A DNA stretch of 64,000 nucleotides, taken from positions 1,984,001 through 2,048,000 of the forward strand of contig NZ_CP014945.1 of NCBI RefSeq assembly GCF_001606025.1. The letters are read 5' to 3'. Position 1 is the stretch's first letter; each line of letters opens with the position of its first letter. This stretch comes from Psychrobacter alimentarius. Its GTDB lineage: Bacteria > Pseudomonadota > Gammaproteobacteria > Pseudomonadales > Moraxellaceae. Positions 1-8,808 of the stretch are shown piece by piece. A program made the position numbers and the translations under genes. The notes under the pieces are model-generated. The model did not search any database, had not been told where the DNA came from, and was given only the letters and a program-made list of their open reading frames with translations.

Positions 1-1108
1 TCCAATTGCCTGCCCCTGCTTTTATCGTCTCAACCCCTTCTACCGCCTCTACCAATAAGCCTGTTTTATAATAAGATGCCGTCGCGCCTTCAGCAGCAAT
101 CGCATCAATACGTTTACGCGCAGACAAGCCCATTACTATCGCAATCACAGCTGCAATCACAGGGACGACAGCCACCAGAGGTGAGCCAATAAAGGCCACC
201 AAACTGACAAAAATAATGGTCATCGGCAGATCGACCAACCCAAATAAAGTACTTGCCGTAAAAAAACTGCGTACTTGCTCATAGCCGCGTAGCTGCGCTG
301 CCATAGAGCCCACCGACCCTGGCATCTGATCGATACGCACTTTAAGCAGGCGCTGAAACACTTCGCGAGACAAATACTGATCGAGTCCCACAACGACCTT
401 ATCCATAATTCTCGACCGTGAGAATTTCATAAAGGCTTCAAAAAGAATAATAAGAAACACACCACTGGCTAAGATAATGAGCGTATATTCACTGCGCGTT
501 GGAATCACTCGATCATAAACTTGCATAGAGAATAGCGACACCGCTAATGCCAATACATTAATCAAAAATGTCGCGATAACCGCTTCAATCAAAATGCCTT
601 TGTAATTGCCCAAATCTGACTTAAGCAACTCAGAAAAAGACACTTTGCGCTGTTTGGCAGGGTCATTTTTCAAGCGGATTTTTAAGATTAATGACAGCTC
701 ATCGGCGCGTGTGTGAACATGATTTTTTTCTTGACGAAAATTCCAACTTTTTTGTGGTGTCTGACCGTCGATGACACCCCACCCTAGTTCAGGATGATAG
801 GCCAACAATGGTAAAAAAGCGGCGTCCGGCTGCTCTAGTATTTCTGGCATATCGGTAATACCAATACCTTCCAAGACCGCAATAATGCCGCCCCCTTCAC
901 GAATACTTTGGTTATTTTTGGGGTGCTCACTATGCTGTTTGACGACATCGTTCAGACGTATGTTATCGACTGGATATCCCTGTTGACTCAGCAAATGCTT
1001 GATGGCATCTACGAGGCTTGAGGTCAGCTCACTCTGCTCAAGCGTGTTTTGCTCATCATGATGAACTAAAGCTGCTTTCGTCGGTTTCAAGTTTGAACTC
1101 ATATTCAT
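1..1108 (-). CDS. Type I secretion ABC transporter, LapB/HlyB-like (partial, N-terminal part)
   Basis: The reverse strand is open from an ATG at 1108 to the window edge, so only about 369 N-terminal residues are present and the ATPase domain lies outside. About 145 residues of a C39-peptidase-like domain come first; I see no convincing catalytic Cys/His set, as expected for the non-proteolytic domain of LapB/HlyB exporters. The membrane domain starts near residue 165 with a long hydrophobic helix ending in the motif SMQVYDRVIPT, typical of RTX and adhesin exporters, followed by LPMTIIF. The protein should use ATP to export the giant adhesin encoded upstream in the same locus. It lies 60 bp behind the TolC-family gene on the same strand, so the two are probably co-transcribed. 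The membrane-fusion (LapC/HlyD) partner is not in the window and probably follows to the left. Confidence 0.9.
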   Translation of the reverse strand, partial: MNMSSNLKPTKAALVHHDEQNTLEQSELTSSLVDAIKHLLSQQGYPVDNIRLNDVVKQHSEHPKNNQSIREGGGIIAVLEGIGITDMPEILEQPDAAFLPLLAYHPELGWGVIDGQTPQKSWNFRQEKNHVHTRADELSLILKIRLKNDPAKQRKVSFSELLKSDLGNYKGILIEAVIATFLINVLALAVSLFSMQVYDRVIPTRSEYTLIILASGVFLIILFEAFMKFSRSRIMDKVVVGLDQYLSREVFQRLLKVRIDQMPGSVGSMAAQLRGYEQVRSFFTASTLFGLVDLPMTIIFVSLVAFIGSPLVAVVPVIAAVIAIVMGLSARKRIDAIAAEGATASYYKTGLLVEAVEGVETIKAGAGNW

Positions 1109-1168
1109 CACTTATTTAATATTTGGGACAGCCATATAATTATTAGTAGCCCGATTATTTTGGTATTG

Positions 1169-2719
1169 TTATTTTCTTTGGTTGATATTATTCCCTTCAA
1201 CGATAGGCGTAATACTATAGTCATCGTTTAACATGATACGTTCACCTTTATTCAGGCTTTCTTCTACATCAGCAGGCAGTCTGATTTCTATGTATTCTTC
1301 ATTGAGATCTGACACGTCTGGCTGATAGCCCAAGCTTTGGCTGGTTCTTTTTTTATCCTGTTTGCTTATCCATTCTCTGACAGGATCTGTCGGCCTAAAT
1401 AACGCCACAGGCTGACGGTTGTGCCCAAACTGCTGCCATTGCATCGTACCGAAATCCACTTGTAGACGATGAAATGCACCCAATATGTCTGCACGCGTTT
1501 GCACCAGTTGCACTTTATAATCATTGTGTTCACGAACGGCGTTCAACACTTCAAGCCATGATTTACGGCCAGCAATGAACTGTCTACGATAAGAGTTGAC
1601 GACAATCTGCGCGCCTGCCACAGCAGCAATCAACGAATTTTCTCTGTCTTTTGCACTTACAAACTGCTGATACTGAACCTGAATATTCTCAATCACCTGA
1701 CGGCGTGAGGCTTCTTGTGTTTGCACTAAGCTATTGACCTGTGCTTGAGAGGCTCGTGCCAATGCAAGATTAGAAAACCCAGCACCAGGCGCATAACTCA
1801 ATCCTAGTGAAAACTTGCCGTCATTTTCATTATCGTCATGATAATAAGCGTGCTCGTATTGAGCATAAACGGTAGGATATCGAGCGGCTTGCTGTGACTC
1901 GACGCCTTGTTTGGCAGATTCGATTTGAAAATGTTCTTTGACGATAACGGGGTTATAAAAGCTGGCTTTTTCGAATGCCATTTTTTCGAAGTTGACAGAT
2001 TGTTGTTTGGCTTGATTGACCAATACTTTGATATCAGGAAGACTCATGGCGCTCATTTGCGATATAGGCTGACCGATGATCTGCTCAAGTCTCGCCGCTG
2101 CGATACGTTGCTGCTCTCCAGCTGCTTGATAAGCCGTTTGTTCTTGCAAGATGCGGTTGGTCACAAGATCCAGCTCAATGCGAGCAGAAACACCTTGCCC
2201 CACGCGGCGCTGCATCATAGCCTCAAATTCGCTTAGCTCTTTTAAGGCTTCAGAATGAACATTTTGTTTTGCAATGGCTTGGATATAGCTTTGCCACGCA
2301 TCAATCGTTGTTTTGGCGACGAGGTTTTGTTGTTCGTAGATATATTCTGTGGCTGCTTTATCATCAAATATGGCTTGATTGACATCGGCTGTCAGCTTGC
2401 CACCCGTCCATAAAGGCTGGCGAATAGACACTTGTGAGATAAAATCATTGTCTCTATCGTAGCCTGAGCTCACACTGGGTGTCGGTAAAAGGTTTAGCTT
2501 TGCTGCATTGATGCCTTCTGTAGTGGCTTGCTGATTGGCTCTTGCCGAGCCTACCAAAGGATGAGTCTGAATGGCTTGAGTAATCAAACTGTCTACCCGT
2601 AGATCCTGTACTGCGGCTTGCGCTGTCATAGTAAAACACGTACCAATTATTAAAAGCGTCACATAATGGCAACGTAACAGCCGATCGCATAACTGGTTTT
2701 TGTTTGACGATTTTTTCAT
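1169..2719 (-). CDS. TolC-family outer membrane efflux protein of the type I secretion system
   Basis: This 516-aa protein starts with a basic N-terminus and a hydrophobic stretch ending in TAQA, a plausible Sec signal peptide. The rest has the two-fold alpha-helical outer membrane efflux layout: an early LITQAIQTHPLVGSARAN segment, a middle segment rich in Gln and Ala, and the late motif GRKSWLEVLNAVREHNDYK that is characteristic of LapE/TolC-type type I secretion channels. About 90 C-terminal residues beyond the core are polar. It would form the outer membrane and periplasmic channel used with the ABC exporter 60 bp downstream. The AUG at 2719 has only a weak ribosome-binding site, but no better start gives a complete signal peptide. 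A 0.9-kb gap separates it from the CapA/MurF fusion gene, so it may have its own promoter. Confidence 0.9.
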   Translation of the reverse strand: MKKSSNKNQLCDRLLRCHYVTLLIIGTCFTMTAQAAVQDLRVDSLITQAIQTHPLVGSARANQQATTEGINAAKLNLLPTPSVSSGYDRDNDFISQVSIRQPLWTGGKLTADVNQAIFDDKAATEYIYEQQNLVAKTTIDAWQSYIQAIAKQNVHSEALKELSEFEAMMQRRVGQGVSARIELDLVTNRILQEQTAYQAAGEQQRIAAARLEQIIGQPISQMSAMSLPDIKVLVNQAKQQSVNFEKMAFEKASFYNPVIVKEHFQIESAKQGVESQQAARYPTVYAQYEHAYYHDDNENDGKFSLGLSYAPGAGFSNLALARASQAQVNSLVQTQEASRRQVIENIQVQYQQFVSAKDRENSLIAAVAGAQIVVNSYRRQFIAGRKSWLEVLNAVREHNDYKVQLVQTRADILGAFHRLQVDFGTMQWQQFGHNRQPVALFRPTDPVREWISKQDKKRTSQSLGYQPDVSDLNEEYIEIRLPADVEESLNKGERIMLNDDYSITPIVEGNNINQRK

Positions 2720-3284
2720 ATTAAGTTTCAGTAGCTAGCCCTATAAAAATACGCTTGATTAAGTGTTTAGCTTTTGTGTGTTAAACCTTACTAAAACTTA
2801 GAGTATAAAACAATCATATACTGGCTAAAGAAATGTTTAAAGTAATAAATCAACCGAGATTGGGCCTAATATCAGATAGGTATAGAGATATACGGAGGAT
2901 AGAAAAATTAATACGAAGTAAGCCGATGAATCTATAGAAGTTTAAGCAGCATTTTTTATTTTTAGTCATAGGGTTGCAGATTCAATTATCAGCATTCTAT
3001 TTTTGTAGAAAATCAAATTTATCAGTAATCGTAAGTATTTTAGGATGGTAATTATGAAATGAGACTTATATGCCATTTATTGAATAAATGCATGCCGAAT
3101 ATTGGAGGGAACAATAAAAGCTCATAAAATGAAACACCGCTTTTTAATGAGAAAAAATTAAAGCGGTGTTGGTCGTAAAACTTAAACGTCAATAATTGGA
3201 GTAATCAAACCTCAACATATAGGAGATCTGATAAATTGGTAAACCTCTATAAGAATCACTCAAAATTTATGTTCGTACAATAGG
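2720..3284. other. AT-rich intergenic region upstream of the TolC-family gene
   Basis: No convincing gene is visible here on either strand. The stretch is AT-rich and holds one clear inverted repeat (3133-3170, listed separately). It probably carries the promoter for the tolC-like and ABC exporter genes, but I could not single out a convincing -35/-10 pair. Confidence 0.4.
3133..3170 (-). terminator. Inverted repeat, possible terminator
   Basis: AACACCGCTTT at 3133-3143 pairs perfectly with AAAGCGGTGTT at 3160-3170, an 11-bp stem with a 16-nt loop. Read on the minus strand it is followed by the loose T-rich run TTTCATTTTATG. It lies downstream of the small ORF at 3285-3428, so it could end transcription coming from the adhesin side. 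The T tract is weak, so an operator or attenuator role is also possible. Confidence 0.4.
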
Positions 3285-3428
3285 TTAAACACACATCTCT
3301 ATTATTCTTTCAGACAATGCATAGCAAGTCTCTCGATTTTCAGCCTCCAAAACAATACTAATGTAATGAACGTCCTTATCCACCCAGTAATTGATTAAAT
3401 TAGAGCCGATACCAACCAAATTGCCCAT
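3285..3428 (-). CDS. Possible small protein, 47 aa, unknown function
   Basis: A short reading frame begins with ATG at 3428, preceded by AAAGGA six bases upstream, which is a good ribosome-binding site, and ends with TAA at 3285. The predicted product is soluble and mixed, with GIGSNLINYWVDKDVHY near the N-terminus and two cysteines near the C-terminus (ETCYALSERIIEMC). I do not recognise a family. It could be a real small protein or the surviving end of a decayed gene. The main support is the ribosome-binding site and the inverted repeat downstream. It lies between the CapA/MurF fusion and the TolC-like gene, on the same strand as both. Confidence 0.3.
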   Translation of the reverse strand: MGNLVGIGSNLINYWVDKDVHYISIVLEAENRETCYALSERIIEMCV

Positions 3429-3632
3429 TTTTAATCCTTTAATATTTGTATAAGAAGGCAGCCATTTATAGCAAATATCTAGTAATAGCGATCATTGATA
3501 CCATTAAACTTTAACAAATAGTCATGAACCTCTTCTTGTTTTTATTAACTTTATTATGATTGATAAGAGAATACAGCCTACCCTACTAATTAATCGTAAT
3601 TTTGATATCATGAGCCTGATAATTAAATAAGT

Positions 3633-6600
3633 TTATAAAATACTTTTAAATATAACTCCTGTCTTACCAAAGTCACTATCACGACTAGAACCTTTGAATA
3701 AAATGACATCGTCAGGACTTACTTTTTGCTTCAAAAATTTTGCAAGTGCTTCCGCGTTATTAAAATGAGGTCCAAGGATTGTATCGGGCAGTTTCGCCCT
3801 TAGCCATTTCATCTCTTTTCCATGGGTTAATACCAGATCAGGATCACTTTGTAATACTGGTTGAGCTAAGGCTTCGTGGATATCTTGTGACTTATCACCA
3901 AGGTGCACAATACGACCAAGAACAAATATCTTTTTATTGTAGCTCGATATCGCAGATCCTTGAATGTCAGTGCCTTTATCATACGCATCCCTAAAGGAGC
4001 TGTCCTTAAAAATAGTAAAAGCATTCACCATCGAATCGTATTCAGCATTAAAGCTATCATCGATTATATTGATAACTCCTTGAGCATACTGAAATTTTTC
4101 AATCTGTAGCCTTCGTTCAGTTGTCTTATAATGCTCCATGGCATAGCAAGCAGCTTTTTTATTAAATCCTATAGCATAAATGACGGCAAAAGCTGCAATC
4201 GCATTTTTTGCCATTCCTATAGATGGTATCGGCAAATTGAATTCAAAATCTCCTTCGTCCGTTTCTAGTTTTATGTGACTAGATTCTAGTGACAACTCAA
4301 TACTTTTAACACGGATCTGCGCTTGTGGATGATCCCCGTAAATGACCACTCGCTTGCTATATTTTTGAGCATAATAAAACACTTGCTCAAAAAGAGGTAA
4401 GTGCGCACCGACAACGGCTATCGCATTTCGGCTTAAGCCATTGAATATCTGCGTCTTATATTTCATCGTGTGCTCAAGAGATTTGACCTGCTGAGTCTGT
4501 GAATAGCCAATCTCAGTGACTAGAGCGACGTCAGGCCGAATAAACTGAGTTATCGGACCTCTTTTCATCCATAAAGCACTTTGCGCTACCTCTATTATCG
4601 CTGCGTCATGATGCGGTGATAAGCTAGCTAGCGAACCAAGGGCCCCTACTCTAGAGTTATAATTATCAAGAGAGGTTAACACTTTACTATCGGCCATCAT
4701 CTGTTCCAACATCTCACAAGTGCTTGACTTACCTACTGTTCCAGTGACCGCTATCACTGGCTTAGAAAAACGAGATCGAGCGGCAATTCCCAACTCCATC
4801 CAAGCTTTTATTGGGTCTGCGACCTGCAATATTGGAAAATCCTTTTTTAACCCTTTTATAGGATGATCAACTATCGCACCTACTAAATCATTTTGAAGTC
4901 CCAATATATCTTGATGCCTATCAAACGGTTTTGGTTTTTTCGTAGAGTTTTCATGAGAAGCTCGATTATCATTAGTATTACCTACAAACATCACTCGACC
5001 AGCAGCTAAACTAACGTGCTTTTTACCAGCGACTAGAGAATCTACATACCAACCTTTGGGAGGGGCTACTAACCATTTACCACGAGTAATTGACGCAATT
5101 TGCTCTGCATTCCATGTACCCTTAGTGTGATTCTCATAAACCTTATCAAGAAACGCTTGGCGATAATGCATATGCTCTGCTAAGTTATCGGCATATCTTA
5201 CTTTATGAGTATGTAGCACATATTCAAATGGGAGCTCAACAAAGCTATGGCGCTTATACTTATCAATAATGCTAACTTCTAGCTGTACATTACCATCTTC
5301 CCAAGCCGTTTTATAAGGAGGACGTAGTCCATAGAAATCACGGTATACCTTACCAGGCTCCCAATGTGAGGTTGGGATCAGCCAGTCACAAGGATCATGA
5401 TCGCTGCCAATACCCCATGGACGCATCTTATTAGTTTGAAAGATAGGCTTCGCTCTAAAGTGTATGCGTATATCATCAGCGACTGCTTTGGTTATCTGCC
5501 AAAAGCTCTCAACCCATAGCATCCGGCGACGATTAAAAAAGTAAGGATGAGTTCTGATACCAACCAGCTGTATAACTCCAAAACCAATAGGCGCTATGCG
5601 AGCATCTTCTGGAATTTCATCAATGATTAGATCATTACGTGTTTTGGCAGACCACTTAGAATAATCAACATCATTCTTTTGATTATCCAAGACTGGGTTT
5701 GGATATACTTTTCGATCATTGCTAATTTGTCTAGCTAAACTAGGCTCAATAGCAATAGATAAATGACCATCTTCATACAGACTCGGTGTCGTTCCCATCG
5801 CTATACACATCGATGCAAAATCACGGCTCACCGCCATTGCTTGCTCACCAGTAACAGTTTGTGTTTGACCATATCCTACATACATAGGGTAGAAATTTAC
5901 TCGCTCAATACCCCTAAGCCCAATCTCCAAATGGAAGACTCCACCGGCTTTAGAGTTAACTTTAGAAACGGCTGCGTCAAAAAGCAAATCTCCTGCGTCA
6001 TGTATTATAGGCTTGGACTTATAAACCTCTATACCTTGTAGCTGATGGGCAGAAGCACCTAGGACTGCATCAGCACCTGCATCTATTAATCGATGTCCAA
6101 TTTCAATTTCATTATTGTCAGGTGTAGCACGGCCATTATCTCCCCAATGAACAGAAACTAGAATTAAGTCTGCGGCTTCTTTTGCCGATTTAAACAAACT
6201 CGTGTAAGTTTCTGTCCATAGCTGATGACTTTTCGGATCAAGATAAGCCGCACCCGCTATCTTGTTCGTAGCGGCAAAATACTCAATAGTCGAATCCACA
6301 TTAAACAATGAGATTTTAATACCATTAGGTAGTTGATGAAAAATAGGAGCAAATGCCTCTTCTTTAGTATAGCCAGTTCCTACAGAAATAATTCCTGTCG
6401 CTTGTAGTATTTCTTTTTGCTGCATTAATGCTTTCGGTCCATAATCACCGCTATGATTATTCGCACATGCGACAGCATTTACACCAGCATGACGCAGTAT
6501 CTCTACCATTTTAGGAAGTGCACGATAGTAATAGGGTCCACCCTCGCCCTTAACTCTACCCTGTTCACCTAAAGTAGAAACCACACATTCTAAGTTGACG

Positions 6601-8630
6601 ATCGTAAAATTAGCCTTTCTTAATGCTGCTATATTCAACACATTCTCTAAACCATAAAGCTTGGTCAAATAATGTTGCCGACGACCTAAATTAACATCTC
6701 CACCCCATGCAACAGTAGAAATATTAGTACCTGCTTGTACTACTGGTTTAATTTCCAACTCGACTCTTTTCTCAGCTTTTAAGTTTGGCTTAGGGTAGAT
6801 ATTACTATTTAATAACTCATAGTAAGCAATCATTCCTGATAAATAGTGCTCCACATCATCAATGCGCACTCTGAACGAATGATGACGAATAAAAAACCCA
6901 TGCAAAATAGTCTGCGGTGCTTTATAAAACATCGCCATCTCAGGAAAGAAAAAACCATTCATTAAATGATTGGCACGCGCATGTAAGGCCTGATAAAAAT
7001 GCTGAGTATCAAAACCTATTAATACGTCATGAAACTCTGGGTGCTCGTCTAATGTCAGCAGCATCTTATGAAATGCCATCGACAGCTCAAGCAGGGTCGG
7101 AAACGTGGTGATACGATTTTTGATAAAATCGGTATAGCCTGCGATGTTATTGACCGCAAACTGAAAATATTTTTTTTCAGGTTTATGAATCACCAGCTCA
7201 TTTGAGCAGTAAGAGAGCCAATGGTCATGAGCGCGGTGGTGCTTGGCTTCGATAAAATAATCAAAAGCTCGAGTCACACAATTCAGCCAGCGCTCATCTT
7301 TGGTCAAGCCATATAAACGCATCAGTGCAAATGCGGCCTCTCCATCATAATAAATGATGCGATGTTTTGCTTTTAAGGTTAAGTCTTTATGCAATACATG
7401 GACAAAGCTACCATCTTCTTGCTGCATCTCAGTGATGCCTAGCGCTAACTTATTGGCCAAATCACGGTATTCATTTGCCAATGGTGTGTCTGCAAATACC
7501 TGTAAATATTTAACCAACGCCAATATTGCGACTGCATTGGCGCCCAGTTTGATCTCGCCACCCGTATCTATTACATACGCTTTGTCATCATAGGTGTGAA
7601 TCAATTGATGAGTCAGATAACTCATTGCGCCATCAATATTGTTCTGCATCTCAGTCAAACTTAACTTGGCAGGCGCGGCTATATTTACGCTATCAAAGCT
7701 GTTCAAACTACTGAAATCATGAAAACCGCGGCAGGCTTCATAGCCCTCAATCAGTGCATAAGTACTACTGGCGTGACGCAAGCTATTGTAAGTATTTATT
7801 TTGCGATCAAAGCAAGGAAAATATCCATAAACGTATTGGCCCGAAGGCTGGACTTGTCTGGCTAAGTACTGCGTGGAATGCTCGATGATAGGTTGAGTGG
7901 TGGCAGCCGATAGTGGCAACAGCTTGCGGTGACCTTTGAAGCGCGGCTGTGTATCGAGATTATGGCAATCACCCGTATCGCCATCGATAAACACACCCGC
8001 TGTGTTAAAGCTGATTACTACTAAATCCTCACGAAAATTAGGTAATTGGCTGCTACCATGGCGCGCTTTAAAGTAGACATCGAGGTTGGTGGTATTTACC
8101 TGTGCATGAGCTACGGTATTTCCTGCATAGAGACAAGCGTTGGCATTTAGCTCTGTTTCTGTCAGCAATAACCACGGCTCACGTATGCCTTCAAACGCAA
8201 TACCTGAGCGATAATAGTTTCTTTTAAAGCGTTTTAAATCTTGCTGTAGATCTGCCCACGTTGTGAATGTTGCCTGATGCAGCCACTCAAGTCTCAACCA
8301 CACAATTGGTGCGTCAAACTTTGCTGAGAGCTTGTCTATTTTTGCGTGAATGATAGGTAGTATTTTTTCAAAATTTGCAAAGCGATTGGCGCTATCGGTT
8401 TTATCTGCTTTTATCAAGTCATTGATAATGAAAGTAACTATTTTGGCTTTTTTATGACCATCAGAGAGCGATAGAACAAAAGTATAAGGTAAAGTATCTG
8501 TCCTATTGCCCTTTATATTATTTTTATTGTCTATATGAGCAATATGAGTTTGTATCCAATTGTCATAAATGGCTGGAAGATTTTGTTTTAGATGACTCAT
8601 CAAGCGCTTTATTTTTATAGGCTCATCCAT
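3633..8630 (-). CDS. CapA-like / MurF-like Mur ligase fusion protein with an unassigned N-terminal domain
   Basis: This 1665-aa protein has no signal peptide and appears to join several domains. Residues 1 to about 620 contain repeated helical segments resembling an alpha/alpha-toroid fold (for example YYDGEAAFALMRLYGL); the family is not recognised. Residues 636-920 match the CapA/PgsA metallophosphatase-like family of poly-gamma-glutamate synthesis: WGGDVNLGR, then VNLECVVS, then CANNHSGDYG and SVHWGDN. Residues 960-1250 include an all-beta-looking segment with the pattern W-x-PG-x-VYRDFYGL. From 1285 to the end it is a Mur ligase: P-loop GTVGKSST near 1295, the MurF-type DDSFNAEYDSM motif, and a C-terminal LFKGSSRDSDFG. 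It may ligate an amino acid or build a peptide polymer, in line with PgsB/CapB plus PgsA/CapA chemistry; the substrate is unknown. Start supported by AAAGGA ten bases upstream. It follows the adhesin gene by 178 bp, beyond a terminator. Confidence 0.75.
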   Translation of the reverse strand: MDEPIKIKRLMSHLKQNLPAIYDNWIQTHIAHIDNKNNIKGNRTDTLPYTFVLSLSDGHKKAKIVTFIINDLIKADKTDSANRFANFEKILPIIHAKIDKLSAKFDAPIVWLRLEWLHQATFTTWADLQQDLKRFKRNYYRSGIAFEGIREPWLLLTETELNANACLYAGNTVAHAQVNTTNLDVYFKARHGSSQLPNFREDLVVISFNTAGVFIDGDTGDCHNLDTQPRFKGHRKLLPLSAATTQPIIEHSTQYLARQVQPSGQYVYGYFPCFDRKINTYNSLRHASSTYALIEGYEACRGFHDFSSLNSFDSVNIAAPAKLSLTEMQNNIDGAMSYLTHQLIHTYDDKAYVIDTGGEIKLGANAVAILALVKYLQVFADTPLANEYRDLANKLALGITEMQQEDGSFVHVLHKDLTLKAKHRIIYYDGEAAFALMRLYGLTKDERWLNCVTRAFDYFIEAKHHRAHDHWLSYCSNELVIHKPEKKYFQFAVNNIAGYTDFIKNRITTFPTLLELSMAFHKMLLTLDEHPEFHDVLIGFDTQHFYQALHARANHLMNGFFFPEMAMFYKAPQTILHGFFIRHHSFRVRIDDVEHYLSGMIAYYELLNSNIYPKPNLKAEKRVELEIKPVVQAGTNISTVAWGGDVNLGRRQHYLTKLYGLENVLNIAALRKANFTIVNLECVVSTLGEQGRVKGEGGPYYYRALPKMVEILRHAGVNAVACANNHSGDYGPKALMQQKEILQATGIISVGTGYTKEEAFAPIFHQLPNGIKISLFNVDSTIEYFAATNKIAGAAYLDPKSHQLWTETYTSLFKSAKEAADLILVSVHWGDNGRATPDNNEIEIGHRLIDAGADAVLGASAHQLQGIEVYKSKPIIHDAGDLLFDAAVSKVNSKAGGVFHLEIGLRGIERVNFYPMYVGYGQTQTVTGEQAMAVSRDFASMCIAMGTTPSLYEDGHLSIAIEPSLARQISNDRKVYPNPVLDNQKNDVDYSKWSAKTRNDLIIDEIPEDARIAPIGFGVIQLVGIRTHPYFFNRRRMLWVESFWQITKAVADDIRIHFRAKPIFQTNKMRPWGIGSDHDPCDWLIPTSHWEPGKVYRDFYGLRPPYKTAWEDGNVQLEVSIIDKYKRHSFVELPFEYVLHTHKVRYADNLAEHMHYRQAFLDKVYENHTKGTWNAEQIASITRGKWLVAPPKGWYVDSLVAGKKHVSLAAGRVMFVGNTNDNRASHENSTKKPKPFDRHQDILGLQNDLVGAIVDHPIKGLKKDFPILQVADPIKAWMELGIAARSRFSKPVIAVTGTVGKSSTCEMLEQMMADSKVLTSLDNYNSRVGALGSLASLSPHHDAAIIEVAQSALWMKRGPITQFIRPDVALVTEIGYSQTQQVKSLEHTMKYKTQIFNGLSRNAIAVVGAHLPLFEQVFYYAQKYSKRVVIYGDHPQAQIRVKSIELSLESSHIKLETDEGDFEFNLPIPSIGMAKNAIAAFAVIYAIGFNKKAACYAMEHYKTTERRLQIEKFQYAQGVINIIDDSFNAEYDSMVNAFTIFKDSSFRDAYDKGTDIQGSAISSYNKKIFVLGRIVHLGDKSQDIHEALAQPVLQSDPDLVLTHGKEMKWLRAKLPDTILGPHFNNAEALAKFLKQKVSPDDVILFKGSSRDSDFGKTGVIFKSIL

Positions 8631-8753
8631 GTTTTTATCATCCTTTTCATTTTTTAATGCAGTTATTTAATCAACGTAAATATAAGGCAATTATATTGAA
8701 TCGCTATTTTTGGCTATCTCTTAACTATATTTGAAAAATTAGAAATACGATAT

Positions 8754-8782
8754 AAAAAACGCCCTCATTTCGAGAGCGTTTT
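8754..8782 (-). terminator. Rho-independent terminator behind the giant adhesin gene
   Basis: On the minus strand AAAACGCTCTC and GAGGGCGTTTT form an 11-bp stem, with one G-T pair, around the loop GAAAT, followed by a run of T. It lies about 25 bp beyond the adhesin stop codon. It should separate the adhesin transcript from the CapA/MurF fusion gene. Confidence 0.85.
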
Positions 8783-8808
8783 GAATATATAAATACAATT
8801 ACCGAATA

